A stretch of DNA of 64,000 nucleotides from Calliphora vicina (GCF_958450345.1 NC_088784.1:71015747-71079746); one strand, 5' to 3'; shown: positions 22,495 through 35,383, numbered from the stretch's first letter. Made by a program: numbers and translations. Notes: generated from the letters alone by a model not told the origin.

Positions 22495-23965
22495 ATATAC
22501 AGGGCATTTGTAATAACTTAAATACGGCACAAATGATATTTAATAGTTGCTCTTTCGTTGCAATAATAACGTATTGGCAAACTTTCTTAATAAAATTTTA
22601 CGCCTTAAAGTATGCTTCGAAAAATATGAAAAATTGCCTACAGTGGTGTATAACTTTACAATGATGCTAAATAGCATTAAACCCGAGGACGAATTACCGC
22701 ATTCGTGATCGAAATAGCAATCGTATCGAAATGATTTCTAGCAAGAATTTCATAATAATTTAATAAATACAATGAAAAAGGCTTAACTTAGAATATACCG
22801 GGCATATAGAAAAACAAGTAAGAGAGCTATATTCGGCTGTGCCGAATCTTATATACCCTTCATCAAATTATACTTAGAAATATTTTTTTAAATATTTTTA
22901 TTTAAACAAAATCAAAATTTTTTTTTTGTTGTAAAATTTTTTTTTTCCAAATTGTTTTTTAATTTTTTTTTAAAAAAGTTTTTTCAAAATTTTTTTTTTT
23001 TAATTTTTTTGGAAAAGATTTTATGACAAAAAAAAAATTTTGATGAAAAAAAAATTCGTTTTAAAAAATATTTTTTTCCGATTTTGATCCATTGTATGTC
23101 CAACTTACTATGGTCTTATATACGTCGTTGCAAAGGTCGTTGAAATATCTATCATTAGATATCCATATTGTCTATATTAATGACTCAGTAATCCAGATAT
23201 AGGTCAAAAATCGAGGTTGTCCTAGCCATTTGTGGACCGATTTTCTCGATTTTAAATAGCGACCGACCCGGAAGAATTTCGGAGATATTGATGTATAAAT
23301 CGTGTATGTAAGTTATTTGGGGGCTTCGGAAAGTTGATTTCAACACACAGACGGACAGATGGACAGACGTACATGGCTATATCTATTCCGCTATCTATAA
23401 CGATCCAGAATATATATACTTTATGGGGTCGCAAATGAAAAATGTGGAAATTACAAACGGAATGACAAACTTATATATACCCTTGCCACTCATGGTGAAG
23501 GGTATAATTAGTAAGAAATCCTATTTACTAGTTGCCCGCCCTTTCGTTGCAATAATAATGTATCAGCAAATTTTCTTATTAAAACTTGGCCCCTTAAACT
23601 ATGCTAAGGAAAATATGCACAATTGCCTTTAATGTTGCCACATTCGTGATCGAAATGATTTCTAGGAACAATTTTACACAAATTTCACTTAACAATGACA
23701 AAAGCTTAAACTTAGAATATAGCGGATATATAGAAAATAAGCCAGAAATCGTATTTAATAGTTGCAATGATAAGGTATAGTTGCAAACATTTTTATTAAA
23801 ACTTGGCGCCTTAAAGTATGCTTCGAAAAATATGAAAAATTGCCTAAAATGATGCAAAACATTAAAGTGTTGCTAAAAAACACATTATAGTCGGGATCGA
23901 ATTGCCACATTCGTGATCGAATGAGCTATAGAATCAAAAAATAATTTTTTAATATCGAAATTATT
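22495..23965. repeat. Diverged tandem array of family F, interrupted by a Helentron
   Basis: Units share CCTTAAAGTATGCTTCG, AAATTGCCT and CATTCGTGATCGAA at about 22604/22700, 23592/23640 and 23809/23908. Spacing is about 217-290 bp once the inserted Helentron is removed. Function unknown. It looks like decayed satellite-like DNA. Confidence 0.6.
22812..23507 (-). mobile_element. Helentron/DINE-like element, family B, copy 3 (near full length)
   Basis: Begins ACAAGTAAGAGAGC, has the perfect hairpin TTCGGCTGTGCCGAA, TATACCCTTCATC, the ATATCTATCATTAGATATCC block, a (GACGGACA)n microsatellite heart near 23350 and ends ATGGTGAAGGGTATA. It is inserted between two F repeat units. Confidence 0.85.
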
Positions 23966-25564
23966 AAAAAAATTACTAAATTTCTGGCTAAAATAAGATC
24001 GAATAATTTGGCCCCCCGATTACCATTAAACTAAATTGTTAAGCGATTACAAAAACTTTTTTATATATTTAATAATTCACTTTATTGCATTTTTATTATT
24101 TCCTCTCTAACGGTATCATCTGTAGAATTTATCGTTTTTATACTTATTTTTAATTAATATTTCTATAGATTCTAACAGACATTTATGTTCAAATTCTTGG
24201 TTAATTATTTAGGTCGATTAATTAAATACCGTTGGCTTTAAACCATTTAATCAAGATATTACTTTTTAATAAAACAAATTATTAATATTTTTGGCATATA
24301 AAATTAGCTTGAATCAGAAAAACCCACCTACAACTGGTTTCAAGTTAATTATATACACAACCTTAACTTCTACAATTTAAACAATTGATGTGTAATGATT
24401 ATTTTATTTGAATTGAAACACACAACAAATAAAACAATATTAATTAACCAGTAATTTCATTTCAAAAATAAAAAAACTAAAATGAAATAAATTACATACA
24501 AATTCATTGCTAATAAAAATCTCATTTTAAACAGATTGAAAAACAAAATAAAAAAAAATAAATTCTAAAAATGAATAATCATTTTGAAATAAGGGAATGA
24601 CATTGTAAATAAATACACTTTTTAAAATAATAAATTTCAAAGAAAATAAAGTTTGAAAATTAGTAATTAATTAAACATACCAAAGTTTGTATGAGATGGG
24701 TGCGTTGCAATAGTTAAAAATCATTGCTAAATAAGCATAATTTAAATTTTCTTTCTTAAATATAAAATAAATACTCTTATGTATGTTTTACTTAAGTTTG
24801 ACACGCCCATACGCCCACAAATAGAGTTATTGAGAGAATCAAATCAAATTTTAATAACTAATTAATAAACTATAGCAACAGTTTAAACTACAGTTAACCC
24901 CAACATTTGTCATTATTACCACAATGTGTTGCCTACATTTAGGTGTTAAATTTAGCAGTTTTGCTTTAACTGTTTGACAAGTTATTAATTAATATTTCTA
25001 ATCAAACTTAAATTTATTTTAATAACATAAACGTTTTTCCAAAAAATAAAGTATTTGTACTAGAAAAAATAACACTAATTAATTATCTCTGTTATTTTTC
25101 TATTTTTTTTTTGCGATTTCATTTATTAGCCTTGATAAATAAGCAAGTAAGTATTAACTTTATTGTGTTTTTTGTTTTTTATCTTTAGCTTCCGTCTCTT
25201 TGGTCTCCTTAAATTTGTATGATAAATTATTTTTGCTTTTTTATGGCTAAATTATATATAAAACAATATAAATTGTTTTTTGTTGTTATTCAAAAAACAC
25301 CTGTAAAGACTGACACAATGGTGAGGGGTTATATTTTTAGAAAAATAAAATCAAAAAGTGACTAAGAAGATGTTATAAATAATGTTTATTAATAAATTGT
25401 GGTTATAAGTTTGTTAATATACATTTTATATTAACAAGACTAGGTAAATAATAAAGTCAAATGACTTGATTGCTAAACATCTATAAATAAATACGCATGA
25501 GTTGTATTTAAATAGAGAATCATGATTTTTGTTTTCTTTTTTATAAAAAAAAGAATTACACTTT
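23966..25564. other. AT-rich spacer, no gene seen
   Basis: Long A/T-rich tract without a credible frame. No recognisable repeat. Confidence 0.5.
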
Positions 25565-26072
25565 TTACCCTCCACCAGCACCAGCATCAGGTGTATAATT
25601 TTGTCATTCCATGTGTTTTACCGAGATATATAGATCTAAAAACCCACAAAGTATAGATATGAATGCATATATTCCTGATGCTTCCCAGCAGTTCTAGAAG
25701 ACTGTGCCGAACCATTTTAACATGTGGGCGAATCCATATCAAAACGGATTGAAAACTGCTATTTTCGGATTTGTCATCTTCGTTTTTAATGAAATTTACC
25801 ACACATATTACGGTTCCAAAGGGTTTCTCAAATCAATGACATTCCATTTCAAAAATATCGCGATTTGAAAATTGAAATTTTTTTTAAAATTGTCCAAAAT
25901 TATACACTTTTAATTGTCCATAACTTTGAAACTACTCAACGACCAGTTTAATTTTTGATTCCATTTTAAAGGCAAAGATATTGTCCTTAAAATTTTTTAC
26001 TTTCAAAAGGTTAAAAGTCAATTTTCGGAGTATATATTTCAATGTAAAAAATATCAAAGATCGCGGTGTTGA
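25565..26072 (+). mobile_element. Helentron-like fragment of a third family (C), 3' part missing
   Basis: Starts TACCCTCCACCAGCACC followed by GGTGTATAATTTTGTCATTCC, parallel to family B, which has CCCTTCACC, GGGTATATA and TTTGTCATTCC. The rest is AT-rich and ends where a Helitron is inserted at 26073. No hairpin 3' end was found, so the copy is truncated. Confidence 0.45.
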
Positions 26073-26383
26073 TCTATATATATAAAAATGAAATGGTCCA
26101 TGTAAGTAATGTCATCACGTGAGAACGGCTTGGAGGATTTGGCTGATTTTTTTTTATTGGATTCGAAATTTTCAGGAGATGGTTTGTAAAGAAAAAAAAT
26201 TAAAAAATTACGGCTAAAACCGGCTTTTTTGAGTCCAGTCAACTGCAATAAAATAGCCCCTAAAGTATGCAGTACAAATTTAGATATTTTATTTGCAAAT
26301 AAATAAGAACAGGCAGGGTGGAGAAACTTGAAAAACTAACATTAGTAAATGCTACCGGGCGAAGCCGGGGGGCGGTCAACTAG
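26073..26383 (+). mobile_element. Short non-autonomous Helitron (311 bp)
   Basis: 5' end TCTATATATATAAAAATG preceded by A. 3' end CTAG followed by T, with the GC-rich hairpin ACCGGGCGAAGCCGGGG about 15 nt before the end. TC at 5', hairpin plus CTAG at 3', and insertion between A and T are the canonical Helitron rules. No Rep/helicase coding capacity. Confidence 0.75.
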
Positions 26384-26509
26384 TAATTAAAAAAAGAACA
26401 TGGTATGAGGAAACCTAAACTCTCCACTATATTCGCGCAAAATAATTTCGAAGGAGACTCGATTAGTTTAGGAGTTATAAGGAAAATCGTTATTAAAAGT
26501 ACGTTTTTG

Positions 26510-27397
26510 TATCCTTCACCTTCGTGAGAAGGGTATATATAAGTTTGTCATTCCGTTTGTAATTTCCACAATATAATTTTCCGACCCGATAAAGTATATC
26601 GCACTGGTTCCTCTAAAGAGCGTCAACACAAAATTTTAAAATGTTCAGTAGAAGCAAAAAAATATTTTTTTTCAATACATTACAATGAAACAATTGTACG
26701 GAAACAACTGAATTTTTTGGCGAAAGAGTAGAGAAAATGCACTGCATATCGATGCATATCGATTTCTTGCAAAAAGTGAAAATTGGAAAATTTTGATTTG
26801 CCGCTCTTTAGAGGAACCAGTGCGATATATATTCTGGATCCTTATAGATAGCGGAGTCGATTAAGCCATGTCCGTCTGTTAAATTTTCTGAAGACCCCAG
26901 ATATCTTCGAGATCCAAATCTTCAATAATTCTGTCGGACATGCTTTCGTGAAGTTTCCTTTTTAAAATCAGCAAAATCGGTCCTCAAATGGCTGAGATAT
27001 GAGGAAAAAACCAGGACAACCTCGATTTTTGACCTATATCTGGATTACTAAGTCACTAATATAGACAATATGGATATCTAATGATAGATATTTCAAAGAC
27101 CTTTGCAACGACATATATAAGGCCATAGTAAGTTGGACCTACAATGAGTCAAAATCGGAAAAAAATATTTTTTAACCCGAATTTTTTTTTCACCAAAAAA
27201 CAAAAAAAAAAATTTTAAATTTAAAAAAAAAAAATTTTAAATTTAAAAAAAATAATTCGAAAAAAATTTTTTATAAAAAACAACTTTGGTAACAAAAATA
27301 AATTTTTTTTACCTAAAACTATTTAAAATTTGTATTTTGAAGTATAATTTGGTGAAGGGTATATAAGATTCGACACAGTCGAATATAGCTCTCTTAA
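26510..27397 (+). mobile_element. Helentron/DINE-like element, family B, copy 4, carrying a MITE
   Basis: Starts TATCCTTCACCTTCGTG, contains the family blocks in reverse order to copy 3, and ends GGTGAAGGGTATATAAG plus a mutated hairpin (TTCGACACAGTCGAA) and CTCTTA. A 227-bp MITE is inserted at 26599-26825. Confidence 0.8.
26599..26825. mobile_element. 227-bp MITE with 24-bp perfect TIRs and TA target duplication
   Basis: The terminal inverted repeats are identical for 24 bases, starting TCGCACTGGTTCCTCT. TA flanks both sides (26597-26598 and 26826-26827), and removing the element plus one TA restores the AAGTATATATATTCTGG seen in other Helentron B copies. A TA duplication implies a Tc1/mariner-superfamily transposase. 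The interior has GCATATCGAT twice in tandem. Confidence 0.9.
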
Positions 27398-29155
27398 TTC
27401 ATATAAATTCATATACAAATTTATGGAAATATAACCATTAAATACAGTGTAATCATTAGAGAGAAAGGAAATGGACCCGTGATTGATCCTCGGGGGATCT
27501 AGTAATAACACTTTATGTGAAAAGGTCATGTCACTTTAACATAGCGATGTCTAAGGATTGGGTAAATTTATACCTTTTAGGAACTCCGTTACAGGTCACG
27601 TTTGCTTTTGTTCAAAGAATACTTTACTTAAATAAATTGTTACTAAATATATTTCAAATTTTATTCTAGAATATTTTAAGGTCTTTTGTAATAAATTTCA
27701 AAATAGATTTTATTTTTTATTTCACAACCACTTGTATTTGACCACAAACTGTCATGCAGTTTTTTGTTTTCTTTCACTTTGGAAAATAATTGACCATAAA
27801 TTTTAATCATATTAATATATATATTTTTTCGCCAATATCTCTTTCAATTATAAATAAACAAATAATAAAAGAACATTTTGAAACAGATTAAATAAATTTT
27901 TCATATGTGTTTACGTCAAAACAGCAACATTTAAAACACTTAATAAAATGTCAAAAAAATTTATAAATTTTTAAAGATTTTGCAAAAAAAAAATAAAAGA
28001 TTTTATTAATGGTTGCACGTAAAAAAAAGTAGATTATCATTAAGCAAACGTATATAAAGTATTAAGTCCACAGAAAATGTCTTTGAAGCATAATCAGGAC
28101 GTTATGAATTAAAATTTTATCTAGTTAACTTTTAGATGACCCTTAAGTTATGCGATATACTGTATTAGAATTTAGTTTGTAATAAAACTAAAATAATTTT
28201 ATTAAACCATTGACTAAATCATGTCATTACTATAGCACAAAAAAACTCAACAAATACTTTGTAAACCAATTTCAATGGAACATACCCTGCAGTTCTAGAA
28301 ACTCTATAATGACTAACATCTCTCTTGTATTAAAGTAACTGGCAATTGACTCTCTCTTGGAACATAGGCACAGTAATTTCACCAGTACTAAGTAATGAAT
28401 TTACACCTTAATCAAGCTTATGAATTTTGGTTAATTCCAGCTCCCCTTTTATTGTATAAAGTATTAACCAACAAGGGGACCTTTGCCACAAAAAGAACTT
28501 GAGGGGCCTGTATTTTTTTTTTTTTTTTTTGGAGTATCTTTATCTTTTTTTTCAAAATGTTCGTGTATGTTAATTTTAATTCTAATATGACAACAACAAA
28601 ATAACAATAAAGAGATTAAATAAAAATTAATTAAATAATGGTGAAATAATAAATAGTCGTTATTTTTTTTTTTGATGTTTTGTTTTTGTGGAAAATTCAC
28701 AATTTTTTAGGTAAAAATATAAACAAAATCATTAAAATTTATACAAAAAAAAAAATTACACAAAAAAAATTTCAATGAACGTATTTTAAATATTTTATGA
28801 ATAATAACAAATTATTTACAATTCAAATGGCCAGCATGACAGACAGTGACAGCTATCATTAGAGGACGGTCATTTGTTTGTTGTGTTTCGTCATTTCTAC
28901 AATATAAATTTCTATTCTTTAAAGTAAGTATATATAATGTGGGTCTTTAAAACTAGGGAATTTATGGTATGTTTGTGGAAATCAACATTCCAAAGGCCTT
29001 AGATATAAGACGCACCAAATTAAATCATGAATAATTCGGATATACTTAGTACGTTCAAAACTTTTGGTATTGAAAATAAGAAAAGATGAGCTATGCTTAA
29101 AAATATCGACTCGAAATCGAGGTAATCTTGGTTTTGGATATACAGTGAGTGACAA
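27398..29155. other. AT-rich spacer, no gene seen
   Basis: No credible frame or assignable repeat. Contains poly-T/poly-A runs near 28510-28550 and 28745-28770. Confidence 0.5.
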
Positions 29156-29960
29156 TCTATATATAAAAGAGTAACGTTACTGACTGACTGATTCATCATC
29201 ACACAGCCCAAACGGCTGAAGCTAGATTCATGAAATTTTAACTGTGGGTTCCTCCCACAGGGGATAAAAACGGGTAATTTCGGTAACCTTATATCTTCAA
29301 AACTAATAAAGATACAAAAAAACTTAAAATTGCATGTTACTCCATTTAAAAAATAAGCTGACAGGTTTTTCGGAATTCGAAATTTTTAGGTGAGAAAACG
29401 GGTAAAAACTGTATTTTGGTACTTTTTTGGCACCCTATGTATCTTTTAAACCAATAAACATAGAAACAAATTTTAAATCGTATTCTTTACTTATCAAAAA
29501 GTATAAAATATAAGTTTGGTACTTTTTGGAAATTCGAACCCTTAAGGGATAAAAATTGTTTTTATTTTTGGTAGTTTTTCATAAAATATGTTTTTCTATA
29601 ATTTGACGAATATTTTATTATGAGCTCCCACAACGAAAAAGAAATTTATTTTAAACAAATTTCCGGAATTCGAACCTTTTAGGTGAGAAAACGGGTAAAA
29701 ACTGTATTTTGGTACTTTTTTGGCACCCTATGTATCTTTTAAACCAATAAACATAGAAACAAATTTTAAATCGTATTCTTTACTTATCAAAAAGTAAAAA
29801 ATATAAGTTTGGTACTTTATGGAAATTCGAACCCTTAAGGGATAAAAATTGTTTTTATTTTTGGGACTTTTTCATAAAATATGTTTTTCTATAATTTGAG
29901 GAATATTTTATTATGAGCTCCCACAACGAAACAGAAATTTATTTGAATAAAATTTTACCA
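29156..29960 (+). repeat. Helitron-like 5' end followed by a 293-bp tandem duplication
   Basis: The start A|TCTATATATAAAAGAG resembles a Helitron 5' terminus like that at 26073. Downstream, two 293-bp units (29368-29660 and 29661-29953) share GGTGAGAAAACGGGTAAAAA, ACCCTATGTATC and GAGCTCCCACAACGAA. I found no hairpin-CTAG 3' end, so the element may be truncated or belong to another class. Confidence 0.5.
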
Positions 29961-30149
29961 CTGCAATGGGGATAAAAAAGGTACCAAAAAGTTGATAAAA
30001 TCGGGAAAATACATTTTATTTGAAATTATTAAGACAATTTTGATAATTTTTTTAACATTGGTTCCTGTATTCATACAAAAATTACCTAACAGGGTGTTAT
30101 TGGGAACTCGACTGCCAAGGTGTATGTTCAAGCGGATACTTCATGGTAC

Positions 30150-31140
30150 TTTATTTCCTTAATTTCAAAAAAAGTGCCACCGATTGCTGACCAAAGCTTA
30201 TGGTCAATGTGCTGCATCGGTTTCAACTTGCGAAAGATGGTTTCTGTGGTTTAGAAGTGTTGATTTTGACACGGAAGACAAAGAATTGCCCAGGCCAGCC
30301 AAAAATGTTTGATGAACAAGAATTGGAGGCCGTACTCCATGAACATTGTTGAAAAACTCAACAAGAGCTTGCTACTCAAGAGGGGCTACTCAAGCAATAA
30401 TTTGCTAGCAGCAGGATTCATTCAAAATCAGAGAAAATGGCTACGATGTGAATTGAAGTCGAAAGACCTTGAAAGACGATTTTGCATGTCTGAAATGATG
30501 CTTGAACGCTGTAAAAGAGAATTTTTGCACCGAATCATTACTTGCGATAAAAAATGGATCCATTACGATAATCCAAAGCGTAAGAGATCGTATGTGAAGC
30601 CAACCGACCAACCAGCCGAATCGACACCGAAGCCAAATATACATGGCGCTAAAGCAATTCTCTGTATTTGGTGGAGAAAAATGGCCCCATATACAGTGAA
30701 CCTGTACCCAACGCAACTGATTCGTTTGTAGCGAGCATTGGCCAAAAAACGCCCAGAATATGCGGCCAGACATGAAACCGTAATTTTCCATAATGAACAT
30801 TTTCGGCAATATATTGCAATACCTGTTAAAAACAATTTAGAATGAAGTGGTTGGGAAGTTTTGCCTTACCCGCTTTATAGTCCAGACCTTGCCCCGCCTG
30901 ACTACTACTTATTTCGATCGATGCAGAACGCTTGTTTTTGGAACAGAGTATTGGCTTGATTCGTTCTTGGCCTCAAAAGATGAGCAGTTCTTTTGGCTCG
31001 GAATTCATATGTTGCCAGTAAGATGGGAAAAGGTCATAGCTAACAATGACCAATACTTTGAATACTTTTCTAGTGTACAAAAGTTTCAAAATAAAAGCTA
31101 CAAATTTTAAAAAATCCCGCATTTTTAAGACATACTCCCA
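30150..31140 (+). pseudogene. Mariner transposon remnant (family 1), copy 2 (longest transposase)
   Basis: The 5' end is truncated in the leader (ACTTTATTTCCTTAATTTC). The transposase is recognisable nearly throughout: CERWF-like segment, LKSKDLERRFCMSEMMLERC, FLHRIITCDKKWIHYDNPKRKRSYVKP (first catalytic Asp present, next Glu changed to Lys), IHGAKAILCIWWRK, then with frameshifts YSPDLAPPDYYLFRSMQ (third Asp present). The second catalytic region (HDNARPH in the family) has lost its Asp. The 3' TIR (complement TGGGAGTATGTCTTAAAAA) ends at 31140. Inactive through frameshifts and substitutions. Confidence 0.85.
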
Positions 31141-34100
31141 TAATTTAAATCTATTATAAATTCAATTCAATTTAATGTCTTGCTGTTAATCATTTACAAA
31201 GACAATTGAAAACCTTTTTTTAATAGATTTGAATTGAAGAAAACTTCAATCATTCAACATATTTTAAAAGTTATTTTGTAATGGATTTAAATTCAAGAAA
31301 ATTTTAATGATTCAATATGGAATTAATTCTAAAATTAATGAAATCTGAAAGGAATGTATTCAATACATTTCAAGTACAAAGGAATTAAGCCTATGAATTA
31401 ATTCATAATGAATTGATTAATGAAATGGTTAAGAGACAAAATTTATTTTGACTCTGAAAAATTAAAAATAAATTTTTTCGATTAATTCTATAAAGAATGA
31501 ATTCTCAAAGGAATGAATTCAATACATTTCAAGTACAAAGGAATTAAGCCTATGAATTAATTCTCAATGAAATGATTAAATTTATTTTGATTTTTAAAAT
31601 GAAATTAAGAATTCTTTCTTTCGAAGCTTTGACTGCAAAAAAGTATTAAAAAAACGATATCCAACAAAATTCTGAGTCACTAAAACGGTAGTTAGTAGTT
31701 TTTTTAAAAATGAAACTTAAGTTTCCATTGTTTAATACAATAAATAAATAACTTTTAGTTTGTATTCAATTTTAATAAAGTTCAAGACAACCATTTTCAT
31801 TTAAATTTACCCTGTACTTGAAAGCTAAGTATGTACTTAAATTTTATTTTACTTTATTTTGAAAATTTCTACATCACAAAAATTCATTTCAATTCTTAAT
31901 CATTTTATAAAATTTTCTCATTTTATTATGTATTTCTTCTTATACTTTTTGATTTCTCTGCCTAACAACAAACATTATTGCCAAAAAAAATTGTTGAGTT
32001 CTACAACAAGAAATTTATCTGTGAAATTAAATTGAAAAGTTTTGCTGTCTGTCAGCAGCATTCAACAGATACAATGTCAGACCAAAGAGCATAAAAACTC
32101 GAACACACCCAACATACAAAACACGCAAACACTCAATATTACAGTGGGAAATATTTTTAAGATTATCCACGATTTGACACTTAAGAAAATAAAATTTTCT
32201 TATAAAATTATAAACAATGTTGCGGCCGCTATAACATTGTATACAAAATAATTTAAAACACATGTTGGTTGGCATTCCAAATATGTATGTAACTACAATA
32301 TTTGAAAGCAACAAATTTTGAATTTTAAGAGAATTAAAATATCGATTTTTTATTTCACTTGGAATTATAATTTTAATAAAATTTTTGTCAATAATTTAAT
32401 TAACTAGAAATAGAAAACATTTTCACTTTCTTTCTTAATTCATAGAATTTATTTAGCACACACACAACCGGCACGTTTTAATTATCCATTTTGGTTTTGT
32501 ACAAAGTAGAAAAAAAAGAGAATATTTGACACATCACACATATATATTTTTGTAGTACGAGTATTTTTAATAGAATTTGAAATATTTGAATTTTATTTTG
32601 ATAGAGTTATTTAGAAAAACATAAATTCATGATTTGATTTCATAAAGTTTATCAGAGGTCTGTTTTGTTTTTATTTATTAAATAACATTTAGCAGAACAT
32701 TTGTTTAAGACTGTTGTTTTTTTTTCCTTCTAAAAAATTTCTAAAATTAGAATTTTTTGAGTTTTGTTTTATTGATAAGCATTTTGTTTTAAAATTTGAA
32801 CTGTTGTTTTAAGAAAAAATACATAAAACATATAAAGTTAAAATGCTGATTATTTAACAATGTATTCTTAGCATTTATGGTCCCCGAGTCAGTTCTAAAA
32901 AGTAATGAGTTCTTGAGAAATTAGAAAGAAAAATTAACTAAAAACTTTAAATTCAGTTTTTATTTTTAATTGGGTTCTTTAAACCATTTGAAAGGCCTAC
33001 CATATGGATCTATGTTAACTTAAGCATGAACAAATCTAAGCATACAAAATAAAAATTGGAAAATACAATGAAATGGAAAGCATTAAAATTCGCATGGGTC
33101 CTAGTTTATACCCCAACAATAAATATTAGTGATAAATTCAAATAATTAACAATTTAAAACATAATAAATGTGAACACTTTAGTTTAAATTAAAAAAAAAT
33201 GCAAGACATTTTTTGAACGAAATGAAACCAAGCATACAGATTATTATTCATTGCCAGTGCACAACAAAGATTATTCAGTGATTAGATACAAATCTTATGG
33301 CTGAATACAATTTTATAGTATTTTTCGAAATTTAAAACTGCACGAATATCATAATATAAAACATGTTAAGAATCAAATAAATTGAAACCAAATCCACTCA
33401 TAGTCTCCATATCGAAGGGTATTGGATCATTATAAAAAGTAAATTTCAAAAGAGTGCAGCCATCGTTCATGACAAAAAAAAGATATTAACAAAAATTACA
33501 GATATTCCAGAAGCTGTCAGAATCATATAAAAATTCATGATCGGTTATGATTATAAAATGAAATAAATATGAAGAACATAATGGAACAAAATTACTTATT
33601 GAATTAATTGTTTTTTTTTCTTTTCGTATCGAATCTTTCAAAAATAACTCGATGCTGTTTTAATTTGGAAATATTTTAATCTGAACACGTAAAATTACCA
33701 AAAAAATAATAGGATTTTAACCAAAATACGCGAAATAAAATTGTATGCTTAGATTGTTTCGTTCAAAGACAAATGGAAGGAAACACAGAGAGACTTATTA
33801 AACAGATTTAGTTATTTTTCGGAACCGTTTGTCTAATATTTATTTTGTGTTTTCAACAATTTGAGGTAATTCGGGACAGAATTAACAATTTATTTTTAAT
33901 TAAAAATATTCAGTTCTTTTCAAAACGGTAGGTATATTCCAGGTTATTTTTTTAATTTGCCATTAAGGCTGAAAGGCAGTAAACGTTAATTCAACAATTA
34001 TGTACAATAATTATATTTCAAGTAGCACCAAAAATACAAGTGAAAAATGACAAAATTTTGTCAGCTTTTCAATATATTCCCTAGAAAATTTCAAAACTAA

Positions 34101-34690
34101 GTGAAGCTAAGATCCAGATATGTCATCGGTTCCCAAATAATTTTTTTCCTGCTTTAGAAGGTAAGGCAAAAAGCTTGACACAAACTTGCAATGTTATAAA
34201 ATTTTTGGCAAATTCTTTTTGAAAAATCGGGTATCCAAATGTTTATTCAAGATAATCAACTGTTAAAACAGTTTGATTTTTTGAAATTTTAAATAATCAA
34301 GAAAGAATGATTCTTGAAAAATGTTTCCAAATTTGCAGTAGAATGTGCTATTTCAATTATTTGACACTGAAATGGACATAAATAAAGTTTTTTTCAATCT
34401 TTATAAATTTTAATTTCTCAATTTAAAGTTATTTAGTTTTTTTTCAGCTTGAATTACAACACTGCAAATATTTCAGAAAGTCCACAAAGGAATAATTTCT
34501 TTAGAAAAATTAAATAAACGTCATTGAAATCCAACAAATATAAAGGATTATTATAGGAAGCGATTTAATTCGGATATAAAGGCCTGTTACACACTTTATT
34601 CGGAATAGTTTGTTTTAGCTTGTTTGAATTTGTTAATTCCCAAAAGATTTTTTTTTTTTAAAAAAACAAACACAAACAGAAACACCCAGA
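31141..34690. other. Intergenic or intronic DNA, no gene seen
   Basis: AT-rich DNA. A diverged 159-bp direct repeat lies at about 31345-31600 (shared AATACATTTCAAGTACAAAG at 31362 and 31521). The small frames at 32027-32314 on both strands have no recognisable homology. Confidence 0.45.
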
Positions 34691-34762
34691 GTCTCTAGCA
34701 GGAATCGAACCCGCAACCCCAGGATTGATAGTCCAGCACACTATCGTCTAGTCTATCGGGGC
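34691..34762 (-). pseudogene. Decayed tRNA-like sequence (Asp/Glu type), possibly a SINE head
   Basis: The 72-nt minus-strand sequence has tRNA geometry: T8, U33 before the anticodon positions ATC, and a good T-arm (GCGGG-TTCGATT-CCTGC, five pairs) that is also a box B. The anticodon stem has four of five pairs. The D stem is poor and the acceptor stem pairs only four of seven (GCCCCGA against TAGAGAC). No CCA. An A-rich/T-rich tract follows on the minus strand. A functional tRNA is unlikely. A tRNA pseudogene or tRNA-derived SINE head fits. Confidence 0.5.
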
Positions 34763-35049
34763 AGATATCGTTTTCAGATTTTATTTCATAATGTTTTGTA
34801 TGTATGTATATTAAAATGAAAGTCAGATCAATCAGAATGGAATTCTGTGACAGGCGGATAAATATCTTGAAATTTTATTCATAACTCAAAGAATATACTT
34901 GTATTTTGTTAAAATGTTTCTTGATTTATTCTTCAGTTAGTCTTAAATATATATAAAAAAAATATACAAAAATGCATTAATCAATATTGTTTAGAAAATA
35001 AATAAAAAAAATCCTAATTTTAAATTTAAAGTCGGCTTATCCGAAATCT

Positions 35050-35330
35050 GACAGGTCTAGAGGAGTGACAACTATAACGAAATTACCGAAAGTTTGTTAT
35101 CCTCATACCGAACTGAATTCAACCCGCTTCAGGAGCCTGAAAATCGAATTTGTCATTTGAACTTCATTCGGGACAAATAGAGGATTTGTTTTAGAGATTA
35201 ATATGGATGGCGCTGAGAGTGTAGAAAACCCATATCGGGTCACGTGAACTTTGTAATGTTTGCGAATTACTGCGAGTATTAAAAATTGTAGGCTTGTAAG
35301 ACATTCTTTGAACATACACATTTATTTTTT
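35050..35330 (-). repeat. Interspersed repeat family G, copy 1
   Basis: On the minus strand GCGGGTTGAATTCAG, CGGTATGAGGAT and TATAGTTGTCACTCCTCTA parallel the plus-strand sequences at 42.1-42.3 kb and 43.1-43.2 kb. Class unknown. The 72-codon minus frame here has no recognisable homology. Confidence 0.35.
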
Positions 35331-35383
35331 GTTTGAAATTAAAAAATTTAATTAGAGTTTACCACACCCAGAGAAAAATTTGT

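Noticed and set aside
30441..30835. Minus-strand ORFs of 90 and 122 codons
   Set aside because: Antisense shadows of the mariner transposase.
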